Shown here one piece after another: positions 21,994-31,561 of a DNA stretch of 32,388 nt. Position numbers and translations under genes: made by a program. This DNA is from Candidatus Kaiserbacteria bacterium. Its GTDB lineage: Bacteria; Patescibacteriota; Minisyncoccia; Phycocordibacterales; Phycocordibacteraceae. The DNA lies in the NCBI GenBank assembly GCA_029288835.1, contig JARIGN010000009.1, positions 1 through 32,388 on the forward strand, in the 5' to 3' direction. Below the pieces are notes generated by a model. That model worked only from the letters and a program-made list of their open reading frames with translations, was not told the origin of the DNA and searched no databases. Every line of letters starts with the position of its first letter. The first letter of the stretch is position 1.

Positions 21994-22032
21994 ACTGCCT
22001 GATTGGCACGGCGGCTGGAAGAGTTTTCTTTT
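21979..22032 (+). terminator. terminator of the orphan gene at 21517
   Basis: AACTCTTCTAGC (21979-21990) pairs with GCTGGAAGAGTT (22014-22025), with one G-U pair. The loop contains a smaller GCC/GGC pairing, and TTTTCTTTT follows. The 5' arm is inside the coding sequence. Confidence 0.85.
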
Positions 22033-22037
22033 ATACA

Positions 22038-24089
22038 TTATACGCCGATTAGGACGGGGATCACCATCGGAGCCTTGTTGGTTTGCTGGAAGAGGTAGCC
22101 GGCCATGACGTCGGAGATTTGGTTCTTGACGTAGTCGAGGTCGACGGGATTCATGCCCTGGGTCGTGTCTTCCACGGTCTTTTTGATGAGAAGTCTCGCG
22201 GTGTTGAGAAGCTCCTGGGACTCACGCAGATAGATGAAGCCGCGGGAAATGATGTCCGGAGACTTGCGAAGCTTGCCGGTCTTTAGATTTACCGTCGCAA
22301 TGATGACGAACATACCATCCTTTGCGAGCATCTGGCGGTCGCGGATGACCACTTCCTGCATGTCGCCAATAGCGAAGCCGTCTACCATGAGCGGAGCCGC
22401 AGGCACTTTCTCCTTATGGATGTCGAGGCGCGCACCATCAACGATGTCGATCACCATGCCGTTATCGGCAAGGACAATTTCCTCGCGGGGTCGTCCTGCC
22501 TGCTCGACTGCTTTCGCGTGGCATGAGGTCATTGAATAATACCCATACGCAGGCATGAAGAACTTCGCCTTCACCTGCTGGTTGATCCATACGAGCTCGC
22601 CGGTGTTTCCGTGGCCGGTCGAGTGCACGTCGGAAGACTTATAGTGGATGAGCTTCACCTGGTTTCGGTACAGGTTGTCCTTAAGCTTCTGCACGGAGAC
22701 TTCGTTGCCTGGAATGACTGAAGAGGAAAGCACAATAGTGTCGCGCGGGGTGAGCACGATGTTCTTGTGCTGCTTCGTTGCGATGCGCATGAGCGCAGCA
22801 AACTCCTCGCCCTGGGCACCCGTTGCAAGGATGATCACCTTGTCGGGCGGGTAGTCCTGAATTTCTTGTGCGGAAATAATAGTGCCTTTTTCAATTTTCA
22901 TGAGACCGGTCTGCTGGCCAATTTCAATGTTGGTACGGAGTGAGCGGCCTTCCACCGCCACTTTTTTTCCATACTTTTCTGCAGCCTCGATAATGTGAAG
23001 CATACGGTCAAACTGTGAAGCGAACATACCAATGATGAGGCGCCCGCTCACCGTGCGGATGATTTCATCAAGCGTCTCGGTGACGCGGCGCTCCGGAATG
23101 GAGAAGCCGTCACGCTCTGCGTTCGTTGAGTCTGCGATGAAGATGAGGTTGTTCTGCTGGCCAATTTCGCCCCATTTCTTCTGCTCGTGCGGAAGCGGCA
23201 CGCCATTTTCATGGTCGAGCTTGAGGTCTCCGGTCGCCACGACGTTTCCATACTTGGTCTCGATAGAAATACCCATTGAGTCTGGAATGGAGTGGGTCAC
23301 CGGGAAGAAGTGTACCTTGCTCTGGCCGATGGTATGCGTGCTGCCCGGCTCCACGACGACGAGGTTTGGTGCTGGCATGTCAGGATATTCTTCCTGGCGC
23401 TTCTGGATCATCACCGCCGAAAGGTTTCGCGTATAAATTGGCGGATTGCCGAAGCGGTTCATGATAAACGGAATGGCACCGATGTGGTCCAAGTGGCCGT
23501 GCGTGATGAAGACAGCACGGACGCGGTCGGCATTCTGCTCGAGATATTTGGTGTTTGGCAGCAAGTAGTCGACGCCCGGCGCAGCTTCTTCAGAGACGAA
23601 CTGGAAGCCTGCGTCAAAGACAAAGATGTCGTCATGGGTTTCAACCGCAATCATGTTGCGACCCACTTCTTCCACGCCTCCAAGCGGTACGATGCGCACA
23701 ACGTTTTCTGCGGCGCGTTCAGGCAGGTAGTCAGCGGTGCGCTTCGCGGTTGGCGTTCCCGCTGGGCCGCGCCGCAGCGTTCGCTGGATCTGACGGCTAA
23801 CGCGGCCAGGACGGCCACCGGAGCTGCTACTTCGGGAACCACTTGAGCGTTCGCCGCTAGAGCGATGCTCGCCATTAGAGGAGCGATGCTCGCCAACAGG
23901 GGAGCGATGCTCGCCAGAAGGTGCGCGGCGGTCACCACTGCGCGCTGGTCCACGGCCAGTGCCGCGATTGTTAAAAGGACGCGCTGGACCATTGCCACGT
24001 CGAGGGTTTGAACTATAGGACCCGCCTTGCGTGGTGCCGCTGTTTGGTCGCGGCCCTGGTGCAGGAGCGGGAGCTGGTGCTGGATTCAT
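22038..24089 (-). CDS. rnj: ribonuclease J with disordered Arg/Ser-rich N-terminus
   Basis: A 683-residue metallo-beta-lactamase/beta-CASP nuclease acting in mRNA decay and rRNA maturation. The first ~125 residues are low complexity: a Pro/Ala run, Gly/Arg stretches and three copies of a 7-residue GEHRSS-type repeat. The catalytic domain starts near VVRIVPLGGVEEVGRNM; the metal-binding HGHLDH is at 197-202. TGDLKLDH, the beta-CASP region and the late SSDVHSTGHG motif are present. The body is the usual ~555 residues, so the N-terminal extension accounts for the extra length; such extensions could bind RNA or the ribosome. No SD is visible. Confidence 0.95.
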   Translation of the reverse strand: MNPAPAPAPAPGPRPNSGTTQGGSYSSNPRRGNGPARPFNNRGTGRGPARSGDRRAPSGEHRSPVGEHRSSNGEHRSSGERSSGSRSSSSGGRPGRVSRQIQRTLRRGPAGTPTAKRTADYLPERAAENVVRIVPLGGVEEVGRNMIAVETHDDIFVFDAGFQFVSEEAAPGVDYLLPNTKYLEQNADRVRAVFITHGHLDHIGAIPFIMNRFGNPPIYTRNLSAVMIQKRQEEYPDMPAPNLVVVEPGSTHTIGQSKVHFFPVTHSIPDSMGISIETKYGNVVATGDLKLDHENGVPLPHEQKKWGEIGQQNNLIFIADSTNAERDGFSIPERRVTETLDEIIRTVSGRLIIGMFASQFDRMLHIIEAAEKYGKKVAVEGRSLRTNIEIGQQTGLMKIEKGTIISAQEIQDYPPDKVIILATGAQGEEFAALMRIATKQHKNIVLTPRDTIVLSSSVIPGNEVSVQKLKDNLYRNQVKLIHYKSSDVHSTGHGNTGELVWINQQVKAKFFMPAYGYYSMTSCHAKAVEQAGRPREEIVLADNGMVIDIVDGARLDIHKEKVPAAPLMVDGFAIGDMQEVVIRDRQMLAKDGMFVIIATVNLKTGKLRKSPDIISRGFIYLRESQELLNTARLLIKKTVEDTTQGMNPVDLDYVKNQISDVMAGYLFQQTNKAPMVIPVLIGV
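23860..23916 (-). repeat. 21-bp tandem repeat in the RNase J N-terminus
   Basis: GAGCGATGCTCGCC recurs at 23860, 23881 and 23902 on the plus strand, in steps of 21 bases, encoding GEHRS every seven residues. Each unit contains the short palindrome GAGC-GAT-GCTC. Copy number is likely to vary between relatives. Confidence 0.85.
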
Positions 24090-24178
24090 AGGTATATGAG
24101 ATAAAACGTAAATAATGCAACAATGTGCGCAAAACGCCCAATGTATTTTTTACCTGTTAGTCCGATTCCTCTGGAGTC

Positions 24179-25903
24179 TTACCGGGAAGTCTTAACGAGA
24201 AATGGCCACACAGATGCGGTGCGCCGGTACCAGGATGCAGCGTTTGCAAACCGGTCGGACGGAGCAGTTATCGGATTCAGTATAACCCCTTTTAGATCTT
24301 TTGGCACGCTATAGATAAAGTCTGGGGATTCGATAAAGACAGCAGGGTAGTCGGCGGCAATAAGGCTGTTGAGTTTGGAAAGCTCGGTGTTGCGGGCGGT
24401 TGGGTCGGTCTCGGTGCGAATCTGGCTTAAAAGCTTATCGACATCAGGGTCGCTGAAGCCAGTAATATTGAGGCCAGGAGCCGTGCTTTGCTTGGAATTC
24501 CAAAAATCATAGAGGTCGTCCCCATGACCAATGACCATGCCGAAAAGGAGCGCCTGATAGTTTCGCGGCTGGATGACATTTTGCGAAAGGTCGCCTGGCT
24601 CGACGAGCTGCAGCTGCGTCTTCACACCAAGCTGTTGCCAGTCTTTTTGAATAGCTTGCGCAATTGCTTGAAGCTCAGGCACATTGGAGGTGGTGAGGGT
24701 TATCGAAAGCATTTCGCCATTGCTATTTTGCCAGGTGCCGCTCGAATTTCTCGACCATCCTGCGCTTTTAAGGAGCGCTGCCGCATCATCGAAGCGGCTT
24801 GAAGAATTCGGAAGAGGAACGGGGGTAATAGCCTTATCAGGAGGAACAGGTCCATTAATCGCGGTAGCGTAGCCGCCAAGCACATTTTGCACGATATTTT
24901 CCCGGTCTATCCCTACCGAAAGCGCATGCCGCGTATCCTGGAGCTCAAAAAGGTCACCGCTATTTTGGTTAAAGAATACCGCAAAAACATGTGAATAGGG
25001 CGCGGTCAAAATAGCTTTTTGCGCTTTGCTACCAACCACACCATACGCGCTCTCGATAGTACCTTTGCCGAGAGCAGCTTTAAGTGAGGACTGGTCAGGA
25101 TAAAAGAAGAAGTAGAAGGTATCCAGATAGGGCCGGCCAAGTGCGTAGTGGGGATTTTCAGAAAGGGTGTAGCTCGAGATATTGCCGCTTTTGTCGAGGG
25201 TAAGGTGTGTCACGACAAAGGGACCGTCTCCCACTGGTGTGGTTTCAAGGCTAGTGAAAGGGAACTGCTCATCAGTGACGTTGCGCCAGAGATGCGCGGG
25301 AAGTATGCCCAATGTGGCATCGTGAAGAAAGTCTGGGTACGGCGCAGGAAGGGTGAATTGAACTGTGCGTGAATCAAGCGCGACTGCCTGTACGCCGTTC
25401 CAGTTTGCAAACTGCGGACTCTTAAGTGCAGTGTCTTGTGCTTTTTGGACCGTGTAGACGACATCGTCAGCGGTGATCGATGAGCCGTCGGAGAATTTGA
25501 GATTTGGGCGAAGGGTGAACTGGTAGGTCTTGCCGTCGGGAGAAACGATATAGCTCTCTGCAAGCACGGGCACCATGGTGCCGTTCGGCCCTTCGCCCAT
25601 GAGCCCGGCATAAGTGAGCGCGGTGAGGTCTTGGTCGGTGGTGGTGAGCGCGAGGAGCGGGTTCACAAAGCGCGGCGCGCCTACATCGCCTTCGGTAATG
25701 CTGCCACCATATTCCGGAACAGTAACCAGAAGAGAACTTTGCAGCTTAAGGATAGCAAAAAGACTCGTGAGTACGATGAAAATGCCTAAGATATAAAAAA
25801 TAAAACGATCACCCGGTGAGCGTGTCTGTATGTAGTCCCCAATGCCCTCAAAGAAGGGCAGTTCGCGCTTTTTAGTTAAAAAGGATGGTGTGGGCTCTTC
25901 CAT
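24179..25903 (-). CDS. membrane-anchored family 5 (oligopeptide-type) solute-binding protein
   Basis: A 574-residue extracytoplasmic binding protein of the SBP_bac_5 (OppA/DppA) class. Residues 1-33 are cytoplasmic, and 34-58 form one membrane helix in place of a lipobox. The binding domain shows family segments: PVLAESYIVSPDGKTYQFTLRPNLKFSDGS, TADDVVYTV, LPAHLWR and DREN(I)VQNVLGG. It ends in a short basic tail. No Opp/Dpp permease or ATPase genes are adjacent, so it may bind peptides for a distant transporter or act as a sensor or chaperone. It lies between secG and rnj on the same strand. Confidence 0.9.
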   Translation of the reverse strand: MEEPTPSFLTKKRELPFFEGIGDYIQTRSPGDRFIFYILGIFIVLTSLFAILKLQSSLLVTVPEYGGSITEGDVGAPRFVNPLLALTTTDQDLTALTYAGLMGEGPNGTMVPVLAESYIVSPDGKTYQFTLRPNLKFSDGSSITADDVVYTVQKAQDTALKSPQFANWNGVQAVALDSRTVQFTLPAPYPDFLHDATLGILPAHLWRNVTDEQFPFTSLETTPVGDGPFVVTHLTLDKSGNISSYTLSENPHYALGRPYLDTFYFFFYPDQSSLKAALGKGTIESAYGVVGSKAQKAILTAPYSHVFAVFFNQNSGDLFELQDTRHALSVGIDRENIVQNVLGGYATAINGPVPPDKAITPVPLPNSSSRFDDAAALLKSAGWSRNSSGTWQNSNGEMLSITLTTSNVPELQAIAQAIQKDWQQLGVKTQLQLVEPGDLSQNVIQPRNYQALLFGMVIGHGDDLYDFWNSKQSTAPGLNITGFSDPDVDKLLSQIRTETDPTARNTELSKLNSLIAADYPAVFIESPDFIYSVPKDLKGVILNPITAPSDRFANAASWYRRTASVWPFLVKTSR

Positions 25904-25921
25904 AGGAAGATAGTCGCACGG

Positions 25922-26152
25922 TTAGAACACGAATCCTGCAACAGCCGTAAGGACAAAAAGGATTGCCAAAACGATAGAAGCGTTGAAAAGGAACTTCTCG
26001 GCGCCGCGGCGCTTATAGAAGGTAGAGGCGAAGTTGTCACCGCCAAAAGCGCCACCAAGGCCGGCGCCGCGCTGCTGGAGTACCACTCCAATAATAAGAA
26101 GCAGGGAAAGGGCGATTTCCAGGTAGGGAAGGACTGCAATGAGTTTGGTCAT
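25922..26152 (-). CDS. secG: preprotein translocase subunit SecG
   Basis: A 76-residue two-helix membrane protein that assists SecYE during protein export. The helices are ALSLLLIIGVVLQ and NASIVLAILFVLTAVAGFVF. The conserved cytoplasmic loop QQRGAGLGGAFGG and the following FYKRRG are clear. I chose the ATG giving MTKLIAVLPYLEIAL; an upstream in-frame start would add 13 residues with no family match. It is 19 bases upstream of the solute-binding protein gene on the same strand and probably cotranscribed with it. Confidence 0.92.
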   Translation of the reverse strand: MTKLIAVLPYLEIALSLLLIIGVVLQQRGAGLGGAFGGDNFASTFYKRRGAEKFLFNASIVLAILFVLTAVAGFVF

Positions 26153-26181
26153 AATGCGCTCAACAATAGCACGAAAACTTG

Positions 26182-26204
26182 CCTCCAGCAACGGGTGCTA
26201 TACT
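26182..26204 (+). promoter_or_regulatory. promoter for the 26233 gene
   Basis: TATACT (26199-26204) lies 28 bases before the ATG. The region 16-18 bases upstream offers only weak -35 matches (TTGCCT-like). It faces away from secG. Confidence 0.4.
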
Positions 26205-26232
26205 GATGGGGTAGTTATTTACTTATAGACGT

Positions 26233-26979
26233 ATGCCAGAAGCCCCAAAACGAACAACACCAGAGGTAGGAGTCCCTACAAATGATAACCACACCGAAGC
26301 ACCTCAAGCCGAGGCGCCCATGGCTCAAAACAGTGTGCTGATGGAGCAGGCAATGGGTGGCAAAGGAAGGGTCGAGTCACTTGCACGAAAGGAAGCAGCG
26401 AAAGAGCGTTTTGCTGAAATTCAAAACCAAGGACGCGAACGCCTTGCGGCGCTTGGAGCTCGTGCACAAAATACCTTCCGCTCAGTTGGAAATGGCTTGG
26501 GCTCACTTTTGAACAAAGCAAAGAAATGGGGAGGGGAAAGTGCTGCCTTCGTAGCCGCAGTACCAGAACATTTGGTTAATGCAGGTGATGCGATTACCAA
26601 CAAGGTTGATGCAGTAACCGAAGGGGTAAGCAATTGGACAAACAAAAAAGTAGAACAGACCAAGATAGTGGTTGCTTCCGGTGCAGAAATGGCAGCCAGT
26701 GTGGGAAATGCCACAAAGACCATGGCAAAGGAGGCAATTATTGCAGGAATTGCATCGGCTGCAGGGCATTATGAAAATGTCGTAACACTCGGTGCCACCG
26801 CGCTCTCCGCAGGAGCACTGGTGTGGAAACAAGCATCACAGGAAGTCAAAAAAAGACGCGCCGAAAACCGTTTGCAGAAACTGCAGGAGCGTATAGGCAA
26901 GGATACGGCAGAACTTGCCCGTATCAAGAGTAAGCATAATCTTATGAATAAAGTCGCGGGTGAAGCGCTACCCGCATAA
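26233..26979 (+). CDS. helical, apolipoprotein-like hypothetical protein
   Basis: A 248-residue protein with no family I can name. The first ~40 residues are Pro/Glu/Thr-rich and disordered. Residues 45-195 are alanine-rich amphipathic helices with 11-residue-like periodicity (NKVDAVTEGVSNWTNKKVEQ), similar in style to LEA/perilipin or apolipoprotein-like proteins. One stretch (VVTLGATALSAGALVW) could touch the membrane. The last ~45 residues form a charged coiled coil (KRRAENRLQKLQERIGKD). The next gene starts nine bases later and encodes another coiled-coil protein, so the pair probably works together. Confidence 0.75.
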   Translation: MPEAPKRTTPEVGVPTNDNHTEAPQAEAPMAQNSVLMEQAMGGKGRVESLARKEAAKERFAEIQNQGRERLAALGARAQNTFRSVGNGLGSLLNKAKKWGGESAAFVAAVPEHLVNAGDAITNKVDAVTEGVSNWTNKKVEQTKIVVASGAEMAASVGNATKTMAKEAIIAGIASAAGHYENVVTLGATALSAGALVWKQASQEVKKRRAENRLQKLQERIGKDTAELARIKSKHNLMNKVAGEALPA

Positions 26980-26988
26980 CGTTATCCT

Positions 26989-27387
26989 ATGATTACCGAA
27001 CAAAAACGTACCGAACTCGTGCAGGAAGTGCAAAGCAGCGAACTCGCGCCAGAGCATAAAACTCAGGCGCTCGCTATTCTCCAAAAACTAGAGCTTTCTG
27101 ATGATGACCTCCTAGCCGTAGCAGATATCATCCAGCAGGATATAGATGCTGATATTGCCGCTATTGACCCAGGCTTTGAAGAAGCCATGAGTACTGATCC
27201 GGAAGAGCAGCGCATCCTTGCCGAAGGTACCGCCCAGCTCGAGGCTATAACAAAGGATTTGGAAGAGACGATGAACCTGGTTGAAGAGCAGTCTCGTGCT
27301 GTGGAAGCTGCTACTGCAACACTCACCGAGGCAATGAACCAAGCAAATCTCGAAGAGATCAAAGGAAGGATGGGTCTCGCGGAGTAA
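26989..27387 (+). CDS. acidic coiled-coil hypothetical protein
   Basis: A 132-residue acidic, Gln/Glu/Ala-rich protein, almost entirely helical. Examples are KTQALAILQKLELSDDDLL and a long heptad region ITKDLEETMNLVEEQSRAVE. No Cys, signal or membrane helix is present. It lies immediately downstream of the apolipoprotein-like gene and immediately upstream of the groES promoter. A role as an oligomeric partner of the preceding basic protein is inferred from opposite charge and adjacency. Confidence 0.75.
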   Translation: MITEQKRTELVQEVQSSELAPEHKTQALAILQKLELSDDDLLAVADIIQQDIDADIAAIDPGFEEAMSTDPEEQRILAEGTAQLEAITKDLEETMNLVEEQSRAVEAATATLTEAMNQANLEEIKGRMGLAE

Positions 27388-27392
27388 TTCTC

Positions 27393-27420
27393 TTGATTTT
27401 GTTTTTGCCGCAACTATACT
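27393..27420 (+). promoter_or_regulatory. groES-groEL promoter
   Basis: TTGATT (27393-27398), 16 bases, TATACT (27415-27420). The predicted start near 27427 gives a leader of about 70 bases. I found no CIRCE-type inverted repeat (TTAGCACTC...) around it. Confidence 0.65.
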
Positions 27421-27429
27421 GTGGATACT

Positions 27430-27469
27430 GCCCACGGTATGTGGGGCCATAAAGCCGGTATTGGCTTTA
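27430..27469 (+). promoter_or_regulatory. two hairpins in the groES leader
   Basis: GCCCAC / GGTAT / GTGGGGC (27430-27447, one bulge) is followed by a perfect 7-bp hairpin TAAAGCC / GGTATT / GGCTTTA (27450-27469). Both hairpins share the loop-proximal GGTAT. The groES start has no SD. A role in heat-responsive translation or mRNA stability is possible but not shown. Confidence 0.5.
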
Positions 27470-27495
27470 CCTTTATACAGTAACCATACGAAATT

Positions 27496-27828
27496 ATGCC
27501 AAAAGCAGACACTTCTTCTGCTGCTAAAACGCAGCTCAAATTACAGCCGCTGGGAGATCGCGTGATCGTGAAGCCTGTCACGAAGGAAGAAAAGACGACC
27601 TCTTTCGGCATTATTATTCCTGAAAGTGCCGACAAGGAGCGCCCGGCAAAGGGCACGGTTGTCGCAGTTGGTCCCGGAAAAATGGAAGAGGGCCAGCTCC
27701 AGCCGATGACCGTAAAGGTTGGGCAGGAAGTGCTTTTCTCAAAATATGGCTATGACGAGGTGAAAGTGGAGGGTGAGGACTATTTCATCCTTTCCGAGTC
27801 GAGCATTCTCGCGATTATCAGTAAGTAA
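27496..27828 (+). CDS. groES: co-chaperonin GroES
   Basis: A 110-residue protein that caps the GroEL ring. After a 14-residue Lys/Ser extension, the GroES fold begins at LQPLGDRVIVKPV. The mobile loop region is KEEKTTSFGIIIPESA, and the body continues through KGTVVAVGPGK, VKVGQEVLFSKYG and EGEDYFILSESSILAII. The extension makes it slightly longer than the usual ~95 residues. groEL follows 39 bases later in the same operon. Confidence 0.97.
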   Translation: MPKADTSSAAKTQLKLQPLGDRVIVKPVTKEEKTTSFGIIIPESADKERPAKGTVVAVGPGKMEEGQLQPMTVKVGQEVLFSKYGYDEVKVEGEDYFILSESSILAIISK

Positions 27829-27864
27829 TAAGACAGAAGTAAAAACTCTCTGAATTAATTCTAA

Positions 27865-29517
<1,653 letters not shown>

Positions 29518-29532
29518 AATCCCTATTCCATA

Positions 29533-29570
29533 ATTAAAAAAAGCGGCGAGTCCTAGGATTCGCCGCTTGT
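29533..29570 (-). terminator. terminator of the small minus-strand membrane gene, shared with groEL
   Basis: AAGCGGCGA (29541-29549) pairs with TCGCCGCTT (29560-29568) around a loop that itself contains TCC/GGA. On the minus strand it is followed by seven U residues and is strong. On the plus strand the tail is only GTCTTATG, so it would end groEL transcripts less well. Confidence 0.8.
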
Positions 29571-29593
29571 CTTATGAAGGACCAGGGATTAGA

Positions 29594-29881
29594 TCAGGCT
29601 GCGACAGGAGAATCTGTCGGAGTGGGCTCGAGAAGCGCTGGCTCACGCCAGGATAGGCCGATTTCATCCAAGGTGGAGACCTTGTTGTTGAGGAGGTCGC
29701 GGAGTGTGCTCCACAGTGACTTCAGCCAGCTCCGCCGCTGGGGCAGGAGATGTGGCGGTAGGTAGTCGTCGTCAACGCGCTGCTCCTGCACCATGGCGAC
29801 CACAAGAAAAGGCACGCAAAAACAAAGCACGACGAGCCTCCAGAGAGCCTTGGCTCGCGAACCAAAAGATGAAATGTTCAT
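29594..29881 (-). CDS. small single-pass membrane protein
   Basis: A 95-residue hypothetical protein. A short basic N-terminus leads to a hydrophobic helix (WRLVVLCFCVPFLVVAMV, about residues 14-31). A soluble acidic/proline-containing tail follows (DDDYLPPHLLPQRRSWLKSLWSTL). The ATG at 29881 is supported by a strong SD, AAAGGAGGG (29890-29898), eight bases upstream. It has its own promoter and terminator, so it is a complete unit wedged between groEL and lemA on the opposite strand. No family is recognised. Confidence 0.7.
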   Translation of the reverse strand: MNISSFGSRAKALWRLVVLCFCVPFLVVAMVQEQRVDDDYLPPHLLPQRRSWLKSLWSTLRDLLNNKVSTLDEIGLSWREPALLEPTPTDSPVAA

Positions 29882-29906
29882 GGGCGTTGCCCTCCTTTCT
29901 ATCTGT

Positions 29907-29954
29907 ACCATACGCCTGAATTACTAATTGACAAGTGGATAAAAGTGCTATACT
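29907..29954. promoter_or_regulatory. overlapping divergent promoters of lemA and the small membrane gene
   Basis: Plus strand: TTGACA (29928-29933), 15 bases, TATACT (29949-29954), serving lemA. Minus strand: TTGTCA (29929-29934), 16 bases, TATGGT (29907-29912), serving the gene at 29594-29881. The two -35 boxes share five positions, so polymerase should not occupy both at once. Confidence 0.65.
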
Positions 29955-30003
29955 TAAGGGGAATCAATCGGGCGTGCATACTAACATAAATTAAATTCTA
30001 GCC

Positions 30004-30603
30004 ATGACCATCCTTTATATCGTTATTGCAGTCATTGTTATTCTCGTCATCTGGTTCGTCCTTGGGTATAACGGCCTCATTTCTCGCGTTAACCGCACCA
30101 AGGAAGCGCTTTCCGATATCGACGTGCAGCTCAAGCGCCGCTATGACCTCATTCCAAACCTTGTGGAGACCGTTAAGGGGTATGCTTCACACGAGACAAG
30201 CGTATTTGAAAATGTCACTAAGGCGCGCACGGCAGCAATGCAGGCTGGCTCAACCGGCTCCCCGTCCGATCAGGTGGCCGCAGAAAACCAGCTCTCTGGG
30301 GCACTCAAGACACTCTTCGCTGTTTCAGAAGCATATCCAGACCTTAAGGCTAATCAGAACTTCCTCGAGCTTCAGCGCGAAATCGAAGATACCGAAGATA
30401 AAATACAGGCTTCACGCCGCTTCTATAACAGCAATGTGCAGGAACTAAACACTTCCATTCAGCAATTTCCAGGAAACATTATTGCAGGAATGGCACACAT
30501 TGGCCCTATGCAGCTTTTCCAAATCGATGCTTCCGATGCAGCTGCACGCGAGCCGGTAAAGGTTGATTTCTCGGGTACTGACGCTGCTCCTTCGAACTCA
30601 TAG
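30004..30603 (+). CDS. lemA: LemA family protein
   Basis: A 199-residue protein with an N-terminal membrane helix (residues 2-22) and a long helical-bundle domain. The family signature is clear: YNGLISRVNRTKEALSDIDV, then QLKRRYDLIPNLVETVKGY and, later, RRFYNSNVQELNT with a FPGNIIAGM end. The function of LemA is not firmly established; it is very often found beside htpX, as here (six bases apart), suggesting a shared role in membrane protein quality control. It has no SD, and a leader of about 43 bases is predicted. Confidence 0.95.
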   Translation: MTILYIVIAVIVILVIWFVLGYNGLISRVNRTKEALSDIDVQLKRRYDLIPNLVETVKGYASHETSVFENVTKARTAAMQAGSTGSPSDQVAAENQLSGALKTLFAVSEAYPDLKANQNFLELQREIEDTEDKIQASRRFYNSNVQELNTSIQQFPGNIIAGMAHIGPMQLFQIDASDAAAREPVKVDFSGTDAAPSNS

Positions 30604-30609
30604 CGCATA

Positions 30610-31539
30610 ATGGCTGTCGCAAAGACCCTCTACCAAGAACGCTCCGCAAACCGCTTTAGAACCTGGCTCATGATGCTCGGATTCTTTGTGGTTGTCGTGC
30701 TTATTGGCTTTGCCGTCTCCTATTATTATGACTCAACGCTCATTCTCTATGTCGCGATCATCTTCGCCGTCGGAATGAATTTCTACAGCTATTGGTATTC
30801 CGACAGGCAGGTGCTCTCCATGACCAATGCGCGCCCGGCAACGCGCGTGGAATTCTTTGATCTTTATACGGTAACGGAAAATCTTGCTATCACGGCAGGC
30901 ATTCCGATGCCGAAGCTCTATGTCATTGATGATCCGTCGCCCAATGCTTTTTCCACCGGCCGGGATGAAAAGCATGCGGTGGTGTGTGCGACGACCGGCT
31001 TGCTGGCAATGATGAACCGCGCAGAGCTCGAAGGGGTTATTTCACACGAGCTTTCGCACATCCGCAATCATGACATCCTCCTCATGACGGTCGCCGTGGT
31101 TCTTGCGGGGTTTGTGGCAATCATTGCCGACCTGTTCCTCCGCGTTTCATTTTTTGGTGGCATGCGTGGGCGGGATAACCGAGGAGGAGGAAATGTGATC
31201 CTTCTTGTTATTAGCCTGGTTGGTATTATCCTTGCGCCACTTGCCGCTACGCTGATTGAGCTCGCTATCTCCAGGCGTCGCGAATATCTCGCCGATGCTT
31301 CAGGCGCGCTTCTGACCCGCTATCCGGAAGGGCTCGCCTCTGCTCTGCAAAAAATAGGGAACTCGCAGCCAATGCTTCGCCCAACCCACGCCACCGCCCA
31401 TCTTTTTATTGGTGATCCCTTTGGATCGCACTCCAAGGATTTGATAGACAGGCTTTTCTCGACCCATCCGCCCATTCCGCTTCGCATCAAGGCTTTAATT
31501 GGTGCAGACCCAGCTCAACCACAGTCTCCAACTCCGTAG
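30610..31539 (+). CDS. htpX: HtpX-like membrane zinc metalloprotease
   Basis: A 309-residue M48-family protease that cleaves damaged membrane proteins. Two N-terminal membrane helices (about 20-39 and 44-61) precede the zinc site HELSH (His146, Glu147, His150). Two further hydrophobic segments follow (VAVVLAGFVAIIADLFL and NVILLVISLVGIILAPLAA). The third zinc ligand region RRREYLADASGA and the family segments DPSPNAFSTGRD and FSTHPPIPLRI are intact. It is in an operon with lemA. Confidence 0.97.
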   Translation: MAVAKTLYQERSANRFRTWLMMLGFFVVVVLIGFAVSYYYDSTLILYVAIIFAVGMNFYSYWYSDRQVLSMTNARPATRVEFFDLYTVTENLAITAGIPMPKLYVIDDPSPNAFSTGRDEKHAVVCATTGLLAMMNRAELEGVISHELSHIRNHDILLMTVAVVLAGFVAIIADLFLRVSFFGGMRGRDNRGGGNVILLVISLVGIILAPLAATLIELAISRRREYLADASGALLTRYPEGLASALQKIGNSQPMLRPTHATAHLFIGDPFGSHSKDLIDRLFSTHPPIPLRIKALIGADPAQPQSPTP

Positions 31540-31547
31540 TTTTGTGC

Positions 31548-31553
31548 TATAAA
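31548..31553 (+). promoter_or_regulatory. -10 box of tRNA-Ser
   Basis: TATAAA lies eight bases before the mature tRNA 5' end. Only a weak -35 match (TCTCCA, 17 bases upstream) is visible. Confidence 0.4.
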
Positions 31554-31561
31554 CAATGCAC

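Noticed and set aside
23860-23916. CRISPR-like array
   Set aside because: The 21-base period and continuous reading frame show a coding tandem repeat in RNase J; no spacers or cas genes are present.
24123-24314. 63-codon plus-strand frame at the RNase J/binding-protein junction
   Set aside because: Most of it is antisense to the end of the binding-protein gene, with no SD or promoter.
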